The notes under the pieces were generated by a model, which did no database searches, was not told the origin of the DNA, and worked only from the letters and a program-made list of their open reading frames with translations. A stretch of DNA of 64,000 nt from Watersipora subatra (Eukaryota; Bryozoa; Gymnolaemata; Cheilostomatida; Watersiporidae). The stretch spans positions 63,662,728 through 63,726,727 of the forward strand of contig NC_088716.1 of the NCBI RefSeq assembly GCF_963576615.1, read 5' to 3'. Shown here piece by piece: positions 1 through 13,800 of the stretch (the stretch's first letter is position 1; every line of letters begins with the position of its first letter). The position numbers were made by a program, and so were the translations under genes.

Positions 1-186
1 TTTCCTCTTCAAAAGTTATGGCCTCTCTTGTTGCTTCTGACGTGAACAACCTAGTGGCAACATTGTTAGTCCCATTATTCTTTGAAAGCAAAAGCCTTGT
101 TCATTTAATCTTAACACTAGTCTGTCATTTCCTTTAGTTAATACCTGTAACATTTGACAGTAGGAATGACATTCTGACCTCTGTAT

Positions 187-390
187 TTGTACATTGTGCA
201 TACACATTTATATGCATGTACCTACACATATACATTAATAAAATGTCTATACGCATATACATCCAAGTTTTTGTATAGTTACATACACACACAAACATAC
301 ACATGGGCATATATATACATATACGTATATATCTGTACATACATAAACACATATATACATGTACATATCTATACCTATTAATATTTCTCA
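187..390. repeat. ACATAT-rich microsatellite
   Basis: Imperfect alternating CA/TA tract of ACATATA and ACATACAC words. The short reading frames on either strand are low-complexity by-products. It directly abuts the 3' end of the SINE-like element at 376-795. Confidence 0.8.
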
Positions 391-795
391 AAGTTTGTTG
401 TGTGTGTGTTTGTCCAGCTATAGCTATTAAAATCTTGAATTAAATTTTGGATTATAATGGATTTGAACTCACAAAAGTTGCAACAGTAACTTTCAATCCT
501 CGCGCTCTACCACTGAGCTAGCGCAAGGCATATTGACTGTTTTTATATTTATTTGACCTGCACAAAACATTCTTCTCATGATATGGAGTTTGAAAGTTAC
601 AGTTGTTTGACAAAGTTTGAAAACCTTCACAGTTGATTTTATTTTCTCTCTTAATTTATTTTAACTACACAAAATTTTTTTCTCATGATATGTAGTTTAA
701 AAGTTAGAATGGCAAAACTTGTTATATGTTACACACAAATCAATTTTTTGTCAAAAGACATTTTTATTACCCGAGCAATACGGTAGCACAGCTAG
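376..795 (-). mobile_element. SINE-like element with internal tRNA-like segment
   Basis: Read on the minus strand, it begins at about 795 with ACTAGCTGTGCTACCG followed by a CTCGGGTAATAAAAA block. It continues through a body with TTGCCATTCTAACTTT and reaches a tRNA-like segment at about 530-440: A box in GCTAGCTCAGTGGTAGAGC, B box in GAGTTCAAATCC. It ends in CTTTGAGAAATATTAAT beside a microsatellite. Copies at 20577, 45718, 47575, 49058 and 54850 share this order. Part of the body is duplicated here. Confidence 0.7.
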
Positions 796-854
796 TCTAT
801 ATATATATATATATTTGAAAAAAATGTTAAGAAGAAAGTAAACTTTTAGTAATT

Positions 855-894
855 GCGCTACAAAATTGTTTCCTGCGATGCCCTCATCAGACAC
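855..894 (-). ncRNA. Hammerhead ribozyme motif, probably degraded
   Basis: On the minus strand: CTGATGA, a weak stem II (GGGC ATC GCAG, mismatched), GAAA, a stem III (ACAA/TTGT) and A at the cleavage position, closed by a short stem I with G-T pairs. Compared with its mirror copy at 924-963, stem II has lost pairing, so activity is doubtful. Confidence 0.5.
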
Positions 895-923
895 GGTGGT
901 ACTAAACATTTTTTAGTACAACC

Positions 924-963
924 GCGTCTGATGAGTGCATCGCACGAAACAATTTTGTAGCGC
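924..963 (+). ncRNA. Hammerhead ribozyme, type I-like minimal form
   Basis: The full conserved core is present: CTGATGA, stem II GTGC/GCAC with loop ATC, GAAA, stem III ACAA/TTGT with a two-base loop, A at position 17, and stem I GCGT/GCGC. The very short stem III is the form described for hammerheads in Penelope-like elements. Stem I has only four pairs, one of them G-T. Confidence 0.7.
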
Positions 964-1078
964 AATTACTAGAAGTTTACTTTTTTCTTAACATTTTTTT
1001 CAAATATTTCATACTCCACTTTTAGGTTTTTAGTGTAGATTTCTCTTTTTATATGCTTTTGCACCTTCTTTTAGTTAC

Positions 1079-1157
<79 letters not shown>

Positions 1158-1300
1158 TACATGTATATTATATATATTATATATATATTATATATATATT
1201 ATATATTTATATTATATATATACACGCTACACTATATATGCATATAATGCATATAGTGTAGCGTGTATATATATATACAGTGTAGTGTATATATATATAC
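1079..1300. repeat. (TA)n microsatellite and AT palindromes
   Basis: Long TA runs, then TATATTA words, then a palindromic stretch around TATGCATATAATGCATATA flanked on both sides by copies of a GTGTAGCGTGTATA word in opposite orientation. Nothing coding is seen. Confidence 0.85.
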
Positions 1301-1432
1301 ACTAGCTGTGCTACTCAGTGTTGCCCGGGTATTGAAAATCAGCTTATAAACAATGAGATGTAATGTGAGTTGTCTGCCACTTGCTATTAGCCTGGCACAT
1401 CGCCAATGGAAACTTTTAGTAAGCTTACTAAT
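1300..1432 (+). mobile_element. Truncated SINE-like element (head only)
   Basis: It starts with ACTAGCTGTGCTACTCAG followed by GTTGCCCGGGTATTGAAAA, the head shared by the copies at 20577 and 45718. It keeps a fragment of the body (AAACAATGAGATGTA, CTATTAGCC), then breaks off before the tRNA-like part and runs into a microsatellite. Confidence 0.6.
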
Positions 1433-1444
1433 GAGAGCTTAATA

Positions 1445-1690
1445 ATGTGTACATATGTACATATATGTACACATGTAAATATATGTACATATATACACAA
1501 ATATACATACACGTATCTACACATACACATATATACGCATACACATATATACATATATACTTACACATACTCCTGTATACACATATACGCATACACATAA
1601 ACACATACACATACACACATACACATATACACATACACATATAAACATACATATATATATATATACATACACATATACACATACATACAT
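1445..1690. repeat. ACATATAC-rich microsatellite
   Basis: Imperfect repeats of ACATATAC, ACATACAC and GTACATAT words. Reading frames over it consist only of Y, T, I, H, C and M residues and are not genes. Confidence 0.85.
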
Positions 1691-1874
1691 ATGTGTGTAA
1701 TAATATAGATATAAAATAAAACTAATTAGCTAGAAGTCACCACAACATTGATAGCGCTATTGCGTTCTATAAGTGACAATACGTGATTTACCGATTGTCA
1801 CCTAGAAAGCAAATACATGTGTGTATAAATTTATATATAAGATCTAACTCAGAAATCAGATATTAAAAACTAAC

Positions 1875-4800
1875 GTTCTTAAAACAGCCAGGTTTCCAAA
1901 CATGCAAGCAACATGTAGACATGTCCACCCTCGAATGTCTGTAGCATCCATATCTATCTCTTTTGCCATCAGGAAGCACATCAACTTCACTAAATCTACA
2001 AATCAGAGAATTCGTTTTTAAAAACAGGAAATATGAAAATTAGGAGACATAGTTGTCTCTGCTGACCAGGAAACATACGCCTGTTGAGTAGGAGACATAC
2101 CCTTTCTGAGTATGAGATGTACTGTATTCTCCTACGGTTTTATTTTAAAAACAGAGTTTAGACTATAGTAAAACATCTTGATGCACATTGGGTTGAGACT
2201 AGAAAAAACAAGTTACATACTTCGCCGAGCTGCAACATGTGTTAAGCTTTCTCCGGTTTTACTATCTCTGAGGTCATCAAAAGGTTTAGCAGAGAAAGCT
2301 GTAAGATGCGCTATGCATTCATTCTCATCCAAGGAGTTTAGACTAGAGAAGAGTAGATCGTCACCTTTCTCATCCTCTTCTGAGGTAAACAAAAAAATTA
2401 AATAAAAACCCTACAAAATTTTTCCATTAATACTGCTAAATAAGGACCTGTGAACAGACGGTGCCATGATGAGTTCAGATAGATTATACAAGCTAGCAAA
2501 ACTATCATACCGTCATGCGTCTTGTCATGTGACCTGTCATGTGACCTGTCATGTGACCACAGCTTCTACTAGGAATTCAAATCGGCCAACCATTGCAATC
2601 ATTTAAATGCTAATTCATCAATGAAGTTGAGTATTTTTTGCACACAATATATATACATCTATATAAATCTATATATAGAAATCTAAGCATTTGTATGTTT
2701 GTCTGTCATATGACCATTTTATGGAAGTTGATTAAAATATGCATGCTTTCAGCGCTGGAACCAGCAAAAGCAAACTACTCGAAGCACGCTTGAACTACTA
2801 AAAGAAAAATACATGCTCAGATTTCCCCAAAAACAATTTTTACGGTTTGCTACGCCGTGAAAGATTATGATATGTAACAATTATAGTTACAATTATTCCA
2901 AGCTATGGCAAGGTGGCTGCATGGTTTAATAGTAGTGCGTTTAGCTTAGCATGAGTGCATCCGAATGTATGGGTTCAATCCTCATGAGAAGAAATTTTTT
3001 TTTTCAACACTTAGATAGAAGTAAGGGCACAGCTATTCATCTTTGTTATAGTTAAGGTTTACACTAGCTTAAGTTACTAGCTTAAGTTACTAGCTTAAGT
3101 TACTAGCCTAAGTTACTAGCTTAAGTTGCTAGCTTAAGTTACTAGCTTAAGTTACTAGCTTAAGTTACCAGCTTAAGCTGCTAGCATAAGTTATTAGCTT
3201 AAGTTACAAGCTTAAGTTACTAGCTGAAGATACTAGCTGAAGATACTAGCTTAAGTTACTAACTTAAGTTACTAGCTTAAGATACTAGCTTAAGTTATTA
3301 GCTTAAGTTACTAGCTTAAGTTGCTAGCTCATGTTACTAGCTTAAGCTACTAGTTTAAGTTACTAGCTCATGTTACTAGCTTTAGTTACTAGCATAAGTT
3401 ACTAGCTTAAATTACTAGCTGAAGCTACTAGCTTAAGTTACTAGCTTAAGTTACTAGCTTAAGATACTAGCTTAAGTTACTAGCTTAAGTTACTAGCTTA
3501 AATTACTAAAATTTATTGGATAAGGAAACTTAGCCAATGGCAACTACATTACCTGCCACTGTCTATAAGATGTTTTAAATCTTGAGTGAATGTGTAGCAT
3601 AAGAAGTAAGAAATGTTTTTCAACTATCTGTTTTAGCTACGCCTCGAGCTTTCAAGTATTTGAATTATGCATTGGCAAAACACACACAGAAATAAACAAA
3701 TACCTTCATTTAGACGTTAGAATGGTAAATGTTGTATATGTTGATTAGATATAAATTTTCTGTAGAAAACTGTTTTTATTACCCGTGCAATGCCAGGCAT
3801 TCAGTAGTCTATGATACATAACTGAAAATATTATTAAATAGTTAAAGGAGTGCAAGTTAATTTGTCAAGTACTAAAACTGTTAACCTCAAATTCAGCTAG
3901 GTAATTGACTAATCTTTTACTGTCAGCTTTCAGGCAGCAGCCTTTGCAGATACCAACCTTCAGGCTCCGAGAGATATGAATTTACCTCTGTCAGGGTGTC
4001 ACGACGACTTAGCTCGACATTGCCTGAAAAGTACAAAAGTATTGAGTAGGCTTGCTGCGATCCACGTGTTGAAACTGTTACAACCTTTACTTTAACCATA
4101 TAGAGAACTGAAGCTAATAGGCAGATTCATATATAAAAATTATTACCCTCGGTATTAATGATTCACACTAAGAGGAAAACAGGCTAACTACTTTATCAAG
4201 TAAAACTTAAAACTGCAAAACCATTTTTACATTTGTACGAATGTTACTATTACACTTGTTTCAGCCTCTGCATAACGAGGTGAGTCAAACACAAATATGA
4301 GATACAAAAACCTTGAAATGGCAATTGTGGTAAGCAGCATATTCACATATTCTATATCTGAAACAAGGATAATCTAATAAATGCTGATTTGTTTCATAGC
4401 AATGGCCATGCGAAAAGCAAACGTAGAATGTGCATTGCATGTTTGTAGAATGTTTGAGCAACCATTTGATGGGTTCAGCAAAGCAAAACTTTATATTTAC
4501 TGGTGTAACAATTCCTTCTGCTCAGCAGCGATTGACTACAAAAATCTTGAAGCGATCTGTCTGTAGTCAATGTTGTCTTCTCAATGTCACAGAGACAATC
4601 AGTTATACACATTCTTGCCCAGAAGTCGGCGTTTATCAAACCATCTGAGGTTTACAAAAACTCAAAAACTTGTCTATTTTATGAAAACAGATGTGATTAA
4701 TTGCTTTGCATGACAAAGGAAAGTTAAAACATATGATAAGCTTCATTATATTATTTTTTTATACTGTTTTATCTGTAACAATGTCATTGTTTCAGAAAAG

Positions 4801-7800
4801 CAAACATAAATTTATTTTAATACACACCTAATAACTAAAAATATAATTCGTTCACTCTTTAGTTTATTTGTCTCAAGTATAATGAATACGTGCAATCGCT
4901 TATATCTCCGCAAACCTATTATATTTATTATTATTATTTATTATTATTATATATACATGTATATATATTTATCATAAATATTTATTCATATATCCCTGAT
5001 GTAAACAGCTCACTCAAAAAGACGCATTGTATAATTATGTAAGCATATATAGAAAGTGGTGCTCACCCATGATTGTTGCTGTGCTGGTTTTTTCAAAAGC
5101 TGACGCTGTGCATTCCTTTTCCGTGCCTGTTGCAAAGTTTTGGCGGATATTAGTTTTTTCCTGTACTGAATCTACTTTTTCCAAGCTGTTTTCATCTTGC
5201 GCCAATTCTTCGTCTCTAGTTGTTGAGGAAGCTTGAGACAAGGGTGTGTGTGTTCTCTTGTGGGAAACATCATCACCGATTAGGCTTTCTATAGATGAAC
5301 TGCACTCTTTGATACAAGATGCTTCTGGCAAGGCTGGGGAAAGTAGTAGCGAAGATGAGCACCGCTGCTGCACATCCTCTCCTTCTTGCTTAACAACTTT
5401 TTTGATAAAAATAAAACCATCTTTAGGATAGTTGTCAACTTTATCTGTATACGACTGGGATCTAAGTTTATGTGGTGTTTGGGTTTTCGTTTCTGACAAA
5501 TTTGGTAATGAGGAGCAGCTCTTCATTTTTGGAGCAGGATCGTTGTTATTCTGCTCGAAAACTTCTGATGTGTTCACTTCTTTGCATTGTTTACTGCGCG
5601 TAGTTGGAGGGTGGGTGCAAAGGAAGGAAGAAATGTTTTCCGTTGGAAAACCCTTTTCTTCATAAAAAGTTGCTTCATCACGTTGAACAGAGTTACTCCG
5701 GCTACCCGCACCATGAGAATGAAAGCTGACCGCATCATCATCATCGCTTGTCAGGTATTCATCTGCTTGCAACAGAATGCTAAATATGATCAGAAGTTCT
5801 TGTGAAGGTCAATAGAACATTTATGTGTTACATGTAGGCCTACATGTTACTTGACCAAACTAAACTTGTAGATACTGATATACTAGTAGACGCTGATATA
5901 CAAGTAGACGCTGATATACTAATAGACACTGATATACTAATAGACACTGATATACTAATAGACACTGATATACTAGTAGATACTGATATACTAGTAAACA
6001 CTTATAAACTAGTAGACACTGATATACTAGTAGATGCTGATATACAAGTAGACGCTGATATACTAATAGACACTGATATAATAATAGACACTGATATACT
6101 AATAGACACTGATATACTAGTAGATACTGATATACTAGTAAACACTTATAAACTAGTAGACACTGATATACTAGTAGATGCTGATATACAAGTAGACGCT
6201 GATACACTAGTAGACACTGATCTACTAGTAGACACTGATATACTAGTAGACACTGATATACTAGTAGATACTGATATACTAGTAGACGCTGATATACAAG
6301 TAGACGCTGATATACTAATAGACACTGATATACTAATAGACACTGATATACTAATAGACACTGATATACTAATAGACACTGATATACTAGTAGACACTGA
6401 TATACTAGTAGACACTGATATACTAGTAAACACTTATAAACTAGTAGGCACTGATACACCAGAAGACACTGATATACTAGTAGACACTGATATACTAGTA
6501 GACACTGATATACTAGTAGACACTGATATACTAGTAGACACTGATATACTAGTAAACACTTATAAACTAGTAGACACTGATACACCAGAAGACACTGATA
6601 TACTAGTAGACACTGATATACTAGTAGACACTGATATACTAGTAGACACTGATATGCTAGTAGACACTGATATACTAATAGACACTGATATACTAGTAGA
6701 CACTGATATACTAGTAGACACTGATATACTAGTAGACACTGATACACCAGAAGACACTGATATACTAGTAGACACTGATATACTAGTAGACACTGATATA
6801 CTAGTAGACACTGATATGCTAGTAGACACTGATATACTAGTAGATACTGATATATTAGTAGGCGCTGATATACAAGTAGACGCTGATATACTAGTAGACA
6901 CTGATATACTAATAGACACTGATATACTAATAGACACTGATATACTAATAGACACTGATATACTAGTAGATACTGATATACTAGTAAACACTTATAAACT
7001 AGTAGACACTGATACACCAGAAGACACTGATATACTAGTAGACACTGATATACTAGTAGACACTGATATACTAGTAGACACTGATATACTAGTAGACACT
7101 GATATACTAGTAAACACTTATAAACTAGTAGACACTGATATACTAGTAGATACTGATATACTAGTAGACACTGATATACTAGTAGACACTGATATACTAG
7201 ACAAATGTACATGGCCATGCTTGCTCACCTACCCTTGCTTAAGAGTTGATCTAAATTCAATTTCTTACTTTGTGTGATTCAGTTAAGATGCAGCAGGAAT
7301 TTTATTTATTGTCTTTCAGGCAGATAAAAAGAAGTCTTATATTATTGTTTTAGCTCTGAGCTCTATCAATTCTTGCTCTATTGTTTGTGAAAAAAACAAA
7401 AATATCTCATCAGGCATTGTTTAGTTTAGTATTTCTATGTTCTTGCAAACTTACTGTAGAAATGTGGACTGTTGCTGCATTCTGATGCGGAAATGTCGGA
7501 TCCCCAATCACTTATAGATTCATCTTCTTCCTTTACCTCCTCTTGCAAACTTTGAACAAAGGCTGCAACCATCCTTCTTCTGTCTGCTTCTTCACTTGGA
7601 AATTCGCAGTCTACAATCATTCTAAGGTTCATGTGCATCAGTAAACTCATGTCTATTGTTTTCCACAAGAGATCTTCCCTGTTCATTTGAGTTCTAAAGC
7701 AGGAAGCTTCCCTGTAAAAACAAACTTTCGGTACCACATTGGTTTCCTTGAGCTGACTTCTGCATAATTATATAGATACGTATAGTCTTTAAAAACATAT

Positions 7801-10800
7801 TAACTGTAAGATTTTTTACGCTATATTGGTTATCTTTTTTGTGTATTTTTTCAATAAGGAATGCATTGGTTTGGCTTGTCAACACACTATGTATCATCTT
7901 AAACTAGCAGACAAGTTAGTAAAACATTTAAATGAACATGGCAAAAGTCGCTGACAGTGACCTGTATATTTGATATGAAGCGTTGAGTAGGGCAAAGTGA
8001 GCCCAAGGCTTTTGACCCTTCAAATCTGCCCACTTGAAGAGCTAGATTTGATGGTTTAAGTAACAAACTAATGTTCAAGCTAGTAGAGGAAACACAAGTC
8101 TATAGAAGAACTAGTATATTCGGAGCCAACACCATAGAAAAAGAGGCAATGCGTTATAATATACTTGTTAATAATAAACAAAGGTCTATCAGTTTACATG
8201 TCTATTGGTTCATTTTAAACATTGTTTTAAGAAAATTGGAATAGTCTAAGTTAGCTGCCGAGTTTGGTGTCAATGTTGACCTATCCCTATGGGAAGAGTG
8301 CCTTAGCCTTGTAAGAAGGATGGGTGATTTAGCCTCAGATGAAGGTTAGCTTAGGTCAAGAGGAGAGCTGACCTAGATCTGTGAAAGAGGTGACCTATTT
8401 CTGCAAGAAATGTGCCCTCGACCTGTAGAAAAGGTGGCCTAGCTTTGTGTAAAAGGTGACCTACAGGTAGCAGCTCTCTGGTATCAATAAAGAACACACC
8501 TGGTATCAGAGCCCTGTGGCATCAGAGGGAACAATCTAGTTCTGTGTAAGCTGATCGAGGCCTATAGAATTGTCTAGCTAATCTAGTTGGAGGAACTAAC
8601 CTAGCTCTGTAGAACGGTTTGACCTAGCTTTGTTAGAAGAACTGACCTAGCTCTTTAGAGCGGCTTGACCTAGCTTTGTTAGAGGAGCTGACCTAGCTCT
8701 GTACTAGGGTCTAACCTAGTCATGTTAGAGGGACTGACCTAGCCTGGTAAAAACGTTCAAATTAGCTTTGTTAGAAAAACTGAGCTAGCCCTGTAGAAAG
8801 GTCCAACCTAGCTTTGTCAGAGAGACTGACCTAGCCGGGTAGAAACGTTCAAACTAGCTTTGTTAGAGGAACTGACCTAGTCCGGTAGAAACGTTCAAAC
8901 TAGCTTTGTTAGGAGAACTGAGCTAGCCCTGTAAAAAGGTCCAACCTAGCATTGTTAGAGTAACTGGTGTAACTTTTGGGAAGGCTGATGATACTCTACA
9001 GAAGTGCTAACCTAAATCCAAACAGGCTTCTTCAATTTTTTCTAGGCTTGAACGACTGCTGTTCGTGTGACCTTCATGGTTCATACTTAAACGTCTCATC
9101 ATACTTCTTCCCGCTTCTGAAACCTTCGAAAATGTTCCCTTTATAAAATCGTATGTGTTCCGACGTGAACCTTGTCCTAAAACAAATGGCAAACTGACAA
9201 GCATTTAGATGAGATGAAATGTTTGTAGATGTCATATGTACACCGTGTGTAGATGTCATATGTACATCGTGTGTAAGTGTCATATGTACACCATGTAGAG
9301 ATGTCATATGTACACCGTGTGTAGATGTTATATGTACACTGTGTGTAGATGTCATATGTACACATGGTGTACATATGAAATGTACACCGTGTGTAGATTT
9401 TATATGTATAATGAAACAGAAAATTGAATTTGATAAGATAATACACAACACGAATTGGCTTTGGAATTATTGCTTCAAACCTTTTTGCTTTTTCAAAAGA
9501 TTTACAAGCTGGATATCATATCCGATACTAACAGAAATAGAGAGTTCGCCATTTTGAGTCTCTGCAGAGACAGAGGGTATGAGCCATCCTGACTCTATGC
9601 AGAGACAGATGGTATGTGCCATTCTGACTCTACAAAGAAAGAAGGTATGTACCATCCTAATTCTCTACAGAGATGGAAGGTATGTGCCATCCTGACTCTC
9701 TGCAGAGATAAAGAGTATGTGCCATTCTGACTCTCTGCAGAGACAGAAGGTTTTTGCCATCCTGACTTTCTGCAGAGACAGAGGGTATGCACCATTCTTA
9801 CTCTCTGCAGAGACAGAGGGTATGTGCCATCCTGACTCTCTGCAGAGACAGAGGGTATGCACCATCCTGACTCTCTGCAGAGACAGAGGGGGTGTACCAT
9901 CCTGACTCTATGCAGAGACAGAAAGTATGTGCCATCCTGACTCTCTGTAGAGACATAGGGTATGTGCCATCCTGACTATCTGCAGAGACAGAGGTAATGT
10001 GCCATCCTGACTCTCTACAGAGACAGAGGGTATGTGCCATCCTGACGCTCTGCAGAGACAAAAGGTATGTACCATCCAAAATATTTGCAGAGACAGAGGG
10101 TATGTGATGCCATATATACATGTATGTAGAATGATTTGCTTATTCAAGTGATAGGAACTGCTTTGACCCTATCAATCTTTTAACAGCCAGGCTGCCAGAG
10201 GCTTGCCATATGATAACGTAATTGAACAAAGGTGAAAATTGTCTTTTTGATTCATTCATTGGTCATTAATTAATGTTCTAATTAATGTTCTAAATTAATG
10301 GTCTAATTGATAGGATAATTAATGGATTGCATGGCATTTAATGAGGCATATAGAGAATAACTCTGAGTTTATGATTCTGTCTAGGTGTCAATGATTGCCA
10401 GCATGTGTACCTCTATAGTGTACCTTTATAGTGCACCTCTTTGGCATGTATAAAAAGTCTATGAGCACCATAAGAAGAAACTATAGCTAGTTGTCCGCAA
10501 CTCACCCAATGATCGACGGCTGCTCACACTTAGAATGTCATCATCAGGAAGTACCTCTGTCACAAGTATCTGGGGGGCTGACAAAGCCCTTCCTGAATAT
10601 CGTGTCAACATGATTTTCACAGCTTCTATCTCCTCAGGATCATTGTCCGAGTGACCCAAATATAAGTCTAGGGCTGTAAGCATAGCTCAGTTATACAGTT
10701 TCATTGATTGGAGAGGTAAGCCATGAAAGTTAAAATTAATATGTTTATAATATATAATATAAATAATATTTGGCAGCAAAATTTGGCAAAGTCTGATATA

Positions 10801-13800
10801 AGAGGAAGGGGCTTAAACAGAACAAGGAGAACCTTTTTTGTGACAGAGGGTGAGCTAGACTGAGAGTGGTAGTACTTCAAGACTGGGAGTGGTAATACTC
10901 TAAGACTGAGAGTGGTGGTGCTTCAAGGCTAAGAGTAGTAGTCCTCCAAGACTTGGAATGGTAGTACTCTGAGACTGGAAGTAGTAATACTCAAAGACTG
11001 GAATTGATAGTACTCCAAGACTACATCAAGAGTACATCAAGACTAAGAGTAGTAGTACTCTAAGAATGAGAGTTGTAGCACTCCAAAACTAGGAGTGGTG
11101 GTACTCCAAGGCTGAGAGTCGTAGTACTCTATGATGGTGATTGCTCATTACAATCGTAACTAAAGGATGATATGTAGCAAGTCACAAGTAATTAGACTAA
11201 GAAGGAAAAACAAAACATCCTAGTATTAATTACCAGTTTCATTTTTGTTATTGAGTATGCCAGTTTCTGGTCTTTGTTTCATGATGATCGCCATCTTCGC
11301 TAAGAACTCCTCAGGCTTCCTTTTAGTTAGCAGATGCAAAACTGTGTTTCCTTCTTCATCTTGGGCATTTGGGCACGCTCCCTTCTTACAAAGGAGTTCT
11401 ATTTTTTCTTTCTGAAAGCAGAAGCTACACACCTTATAAACATATAGCTTATACAAAACCACTAAGAAGGCTTTCTGCTACCATGCTCATTTACAAAGAA
11501 ATATTAAAGAGCTGCTCACCGTGTAGCTTCCTACTGTATTCATAACTAATCAGGTTTCTCTCTGCTCACCGTGTAGCTTCCTACTACATTCATAACTAAT
11601 CAGGTTTCTCTCTGCTCACCGTGTAGCTTCCTACTACATTCATAGCTAATCAGGTTTCTCTCTGCTCACCGTGTAGCTTCCTACTGCATTCATAACTAAT
11701 CAGGTTTCTCTCTGCTCACTGTGTAGCTTCCTACTGCATTCATAGCTAATCAGGTTTCTCTCTGCTCACCGTGTAGCTTCCTACTACATTTATAGGTAAT
11801 CAGGTTTTCCTAAGCAGTACAAGCCATCCTTTACCACCTTCCTCCTTTCCTGCATCCTCCTCCTCTCCAGCCCTACTTTGATATTTTTCTCCACGCGTAG
11901 AATTATACTTACAGCATAAGTAGATACTTACAGCGCTATATATGAGAGGGCCAAAAGCGACATGCAAAGCTGTTTGTTTATGGTTGTCCTTCTTCTCTAT
12001 GCTGATTCTAGCGTTAAGTAGAATAGAGCAGATCTCAACAGACTTTGACCTGACAGCGCAGTGTAAGGCCGTTTGTCCCTGTATCACGCATGTGTTCATA
12101 TACAAGTGGTCAGCGGTGAAAAGAGAACATGAAAGTGGTTTATTGTCAGTTTAACTTATTGACCTTGATCTAAATATAGAGCAGAGAGATTTGTACTAGT
12201 CACCAACTGTGTCGTCAACACCAAGTGTAACTTATCTACTGTAAGTGTAACTCATCTACCGTAAGTGTAACTTATCTACCGTAAGTGTAGCTCATCTACC
12301 GTAAGTGTAACTCATCTACTTTAAGTATAACTCATCTACCGTAAGTGTAACTAATCTACCGTAAGTGTAACTCATCTACCGTAAGTGTAACTCATCTACT
12401 ATACGTGTAATTATCTACCATATGTGTAACTTACCTACTGTAAGTGTTACTCATCTACTGTAAGTTTTACTCATCTATTGTAAGTATTAGTCATCTAACC
12501 ATAAATGTTAGTCATCTATCATAGATGTTAGTTATCTATCACAGATGGTAGTCATCTACTATAGATGATAGTTATTGATTGAATATGATTCACAGTTTAC
12601 TGAGTAGATTATTTATAATCCACGTAAATAATTTAATAGTTTTCATATCCTGATGGCTAGCTAGCTGGCCAGTATAAAAGTTGATTAAACCACTAAATAA
12701 AATTAGAAGTTTGATTATATTATTAATAAAGAGAAAGCATTGAGAATGTTTTACAAAAGCTCACCTCATAATCTGTACCATTGAGTCGCACATTGGCGTG
12801 TTTGATGAGGTATTTGAGTACTGCCTTGTCTTGTACTCTGACTGCCAAATGAAGGGGAGTCATTTCCTCTGGTCTCAGCTTCACGTTAAAATCTACTTTT
12901 GATTTCAACTCTTTTAGCATACCTGGTATATATCAATATTTTCTTTCATATTTGTAGTCACAACTTTTTTAGAGGGTAAAATTCATTTTGACAAACAAAA
13001 TTGTAAAATAGAAAAGAGGAAGGAATAGGCCGGCTATTAGCCAGGTTGTTGATGAGTAGAATTGAGTAGAGTATAGTTGAGTAGAGTTGAGTAGAGTTGA
13101 GTAGAGTTGAGTAGATTTGAGTAGAGTTGAGTATAGTTGAGTATAGTTGAGTATAGTTGAGTATAGTTGAGTATAGTTGAGTAGAGTTGAGTAGAGTTGA
13201 GGAGAGTTAAGTAGAGTTGAGTAGAGTTTAGTAGAGTTTAGTAGAGTTTAGTAGAGTTTAGTAGAGTTGAGTATAGTTGAGTATAGTTGAGTTATGGCGC
13301 CTTACAGTGCCTCGCGTTGTGTGTTCGTAACTCGAGTTGTACAACCTGAGTTGCCGTGTTGTACAACTCGGCCTGGGTTTTTGATGAACTCGAGTTGTGT
13401 TACGCAAAACTAACACGGGTCTGTAAAAAAGCAAAGTGAGTAATTGGAGTGTCTCATTTACAGAGCATTTACAGAAATTTAATAACAAAAATTTAAATAT
13501 ATATACACATTTAAATTATATATATTGGCGATATTTACGCATATTTATTTCTATAAATATAACGAGACAAAAACAATTGTAGAATGTAAGAAGCAAACTA
13601 AAAAACAATCTATGTGGGAGCTGGGCATACCTGCCAACTCTCACGCATTGGGCGAGAGACTGACGAAATCACCCCAAAGAAAAAATGAAAATGCATGAGA
13701 AATGCGTGAGATTTTTGCCCCAATTTCCACAATGTTGTATATACTATCATTGATACATCAATTGCACCAAAACCAAATCTCACGCATTGCCCCACTCTTG

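Larger units (their letters stand above)
806..1012. mobile_element. Foldback element with two hammerhead motifs
   Basis: Two arms of about 95 bp are near-perfect reverse complements around a short centre near 908. The left arm runs from GAAAAAAATGTTAAG through TTGCGCTACAAAATTG; the right arm mirrors it and ends in CTTAACATTTTTTTC. Each arm carries a hammerhead core. Head-to-head arms with ribozymes are typical of ends of Penelope-like elements (family knowledge), but no RT coding sequence is present, so the assignment is inference. Confidence 0.65.

Noticed and set aside
3-112. Plus-strand stretch VNNLVATLLVPLFFESKSLV preceded by an acceptor-like CTTCAAAAG, faintly like a RasGAP segment
   Set aside because: Too short, no clear donor before the stop, and an equally open frame exists on the minus strand; cannot be supported.
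5027-5805. Plus-strand frames opposite the 5762-5067 exon
   Set aside because: Shadow frames. The minus frame is continuous, splice-bounded and in phase with both neighbouring exons.
5844-7277. Long ORFs on both strands (477 and 452 codons)
   Set aside because: Products of an 18-bp minisatellite without stops; six-residue periodicity, no exon borders, and located within an intron of the ankyrin gene.
13258-13488. Minus-strand frames over 13.3-14.7 kb rich in YSTLLNS or NSTQL
   Set aside because: They read the 10-bp array and the TIR element. Only 14976-14710 has splice borders and non-repeat content.
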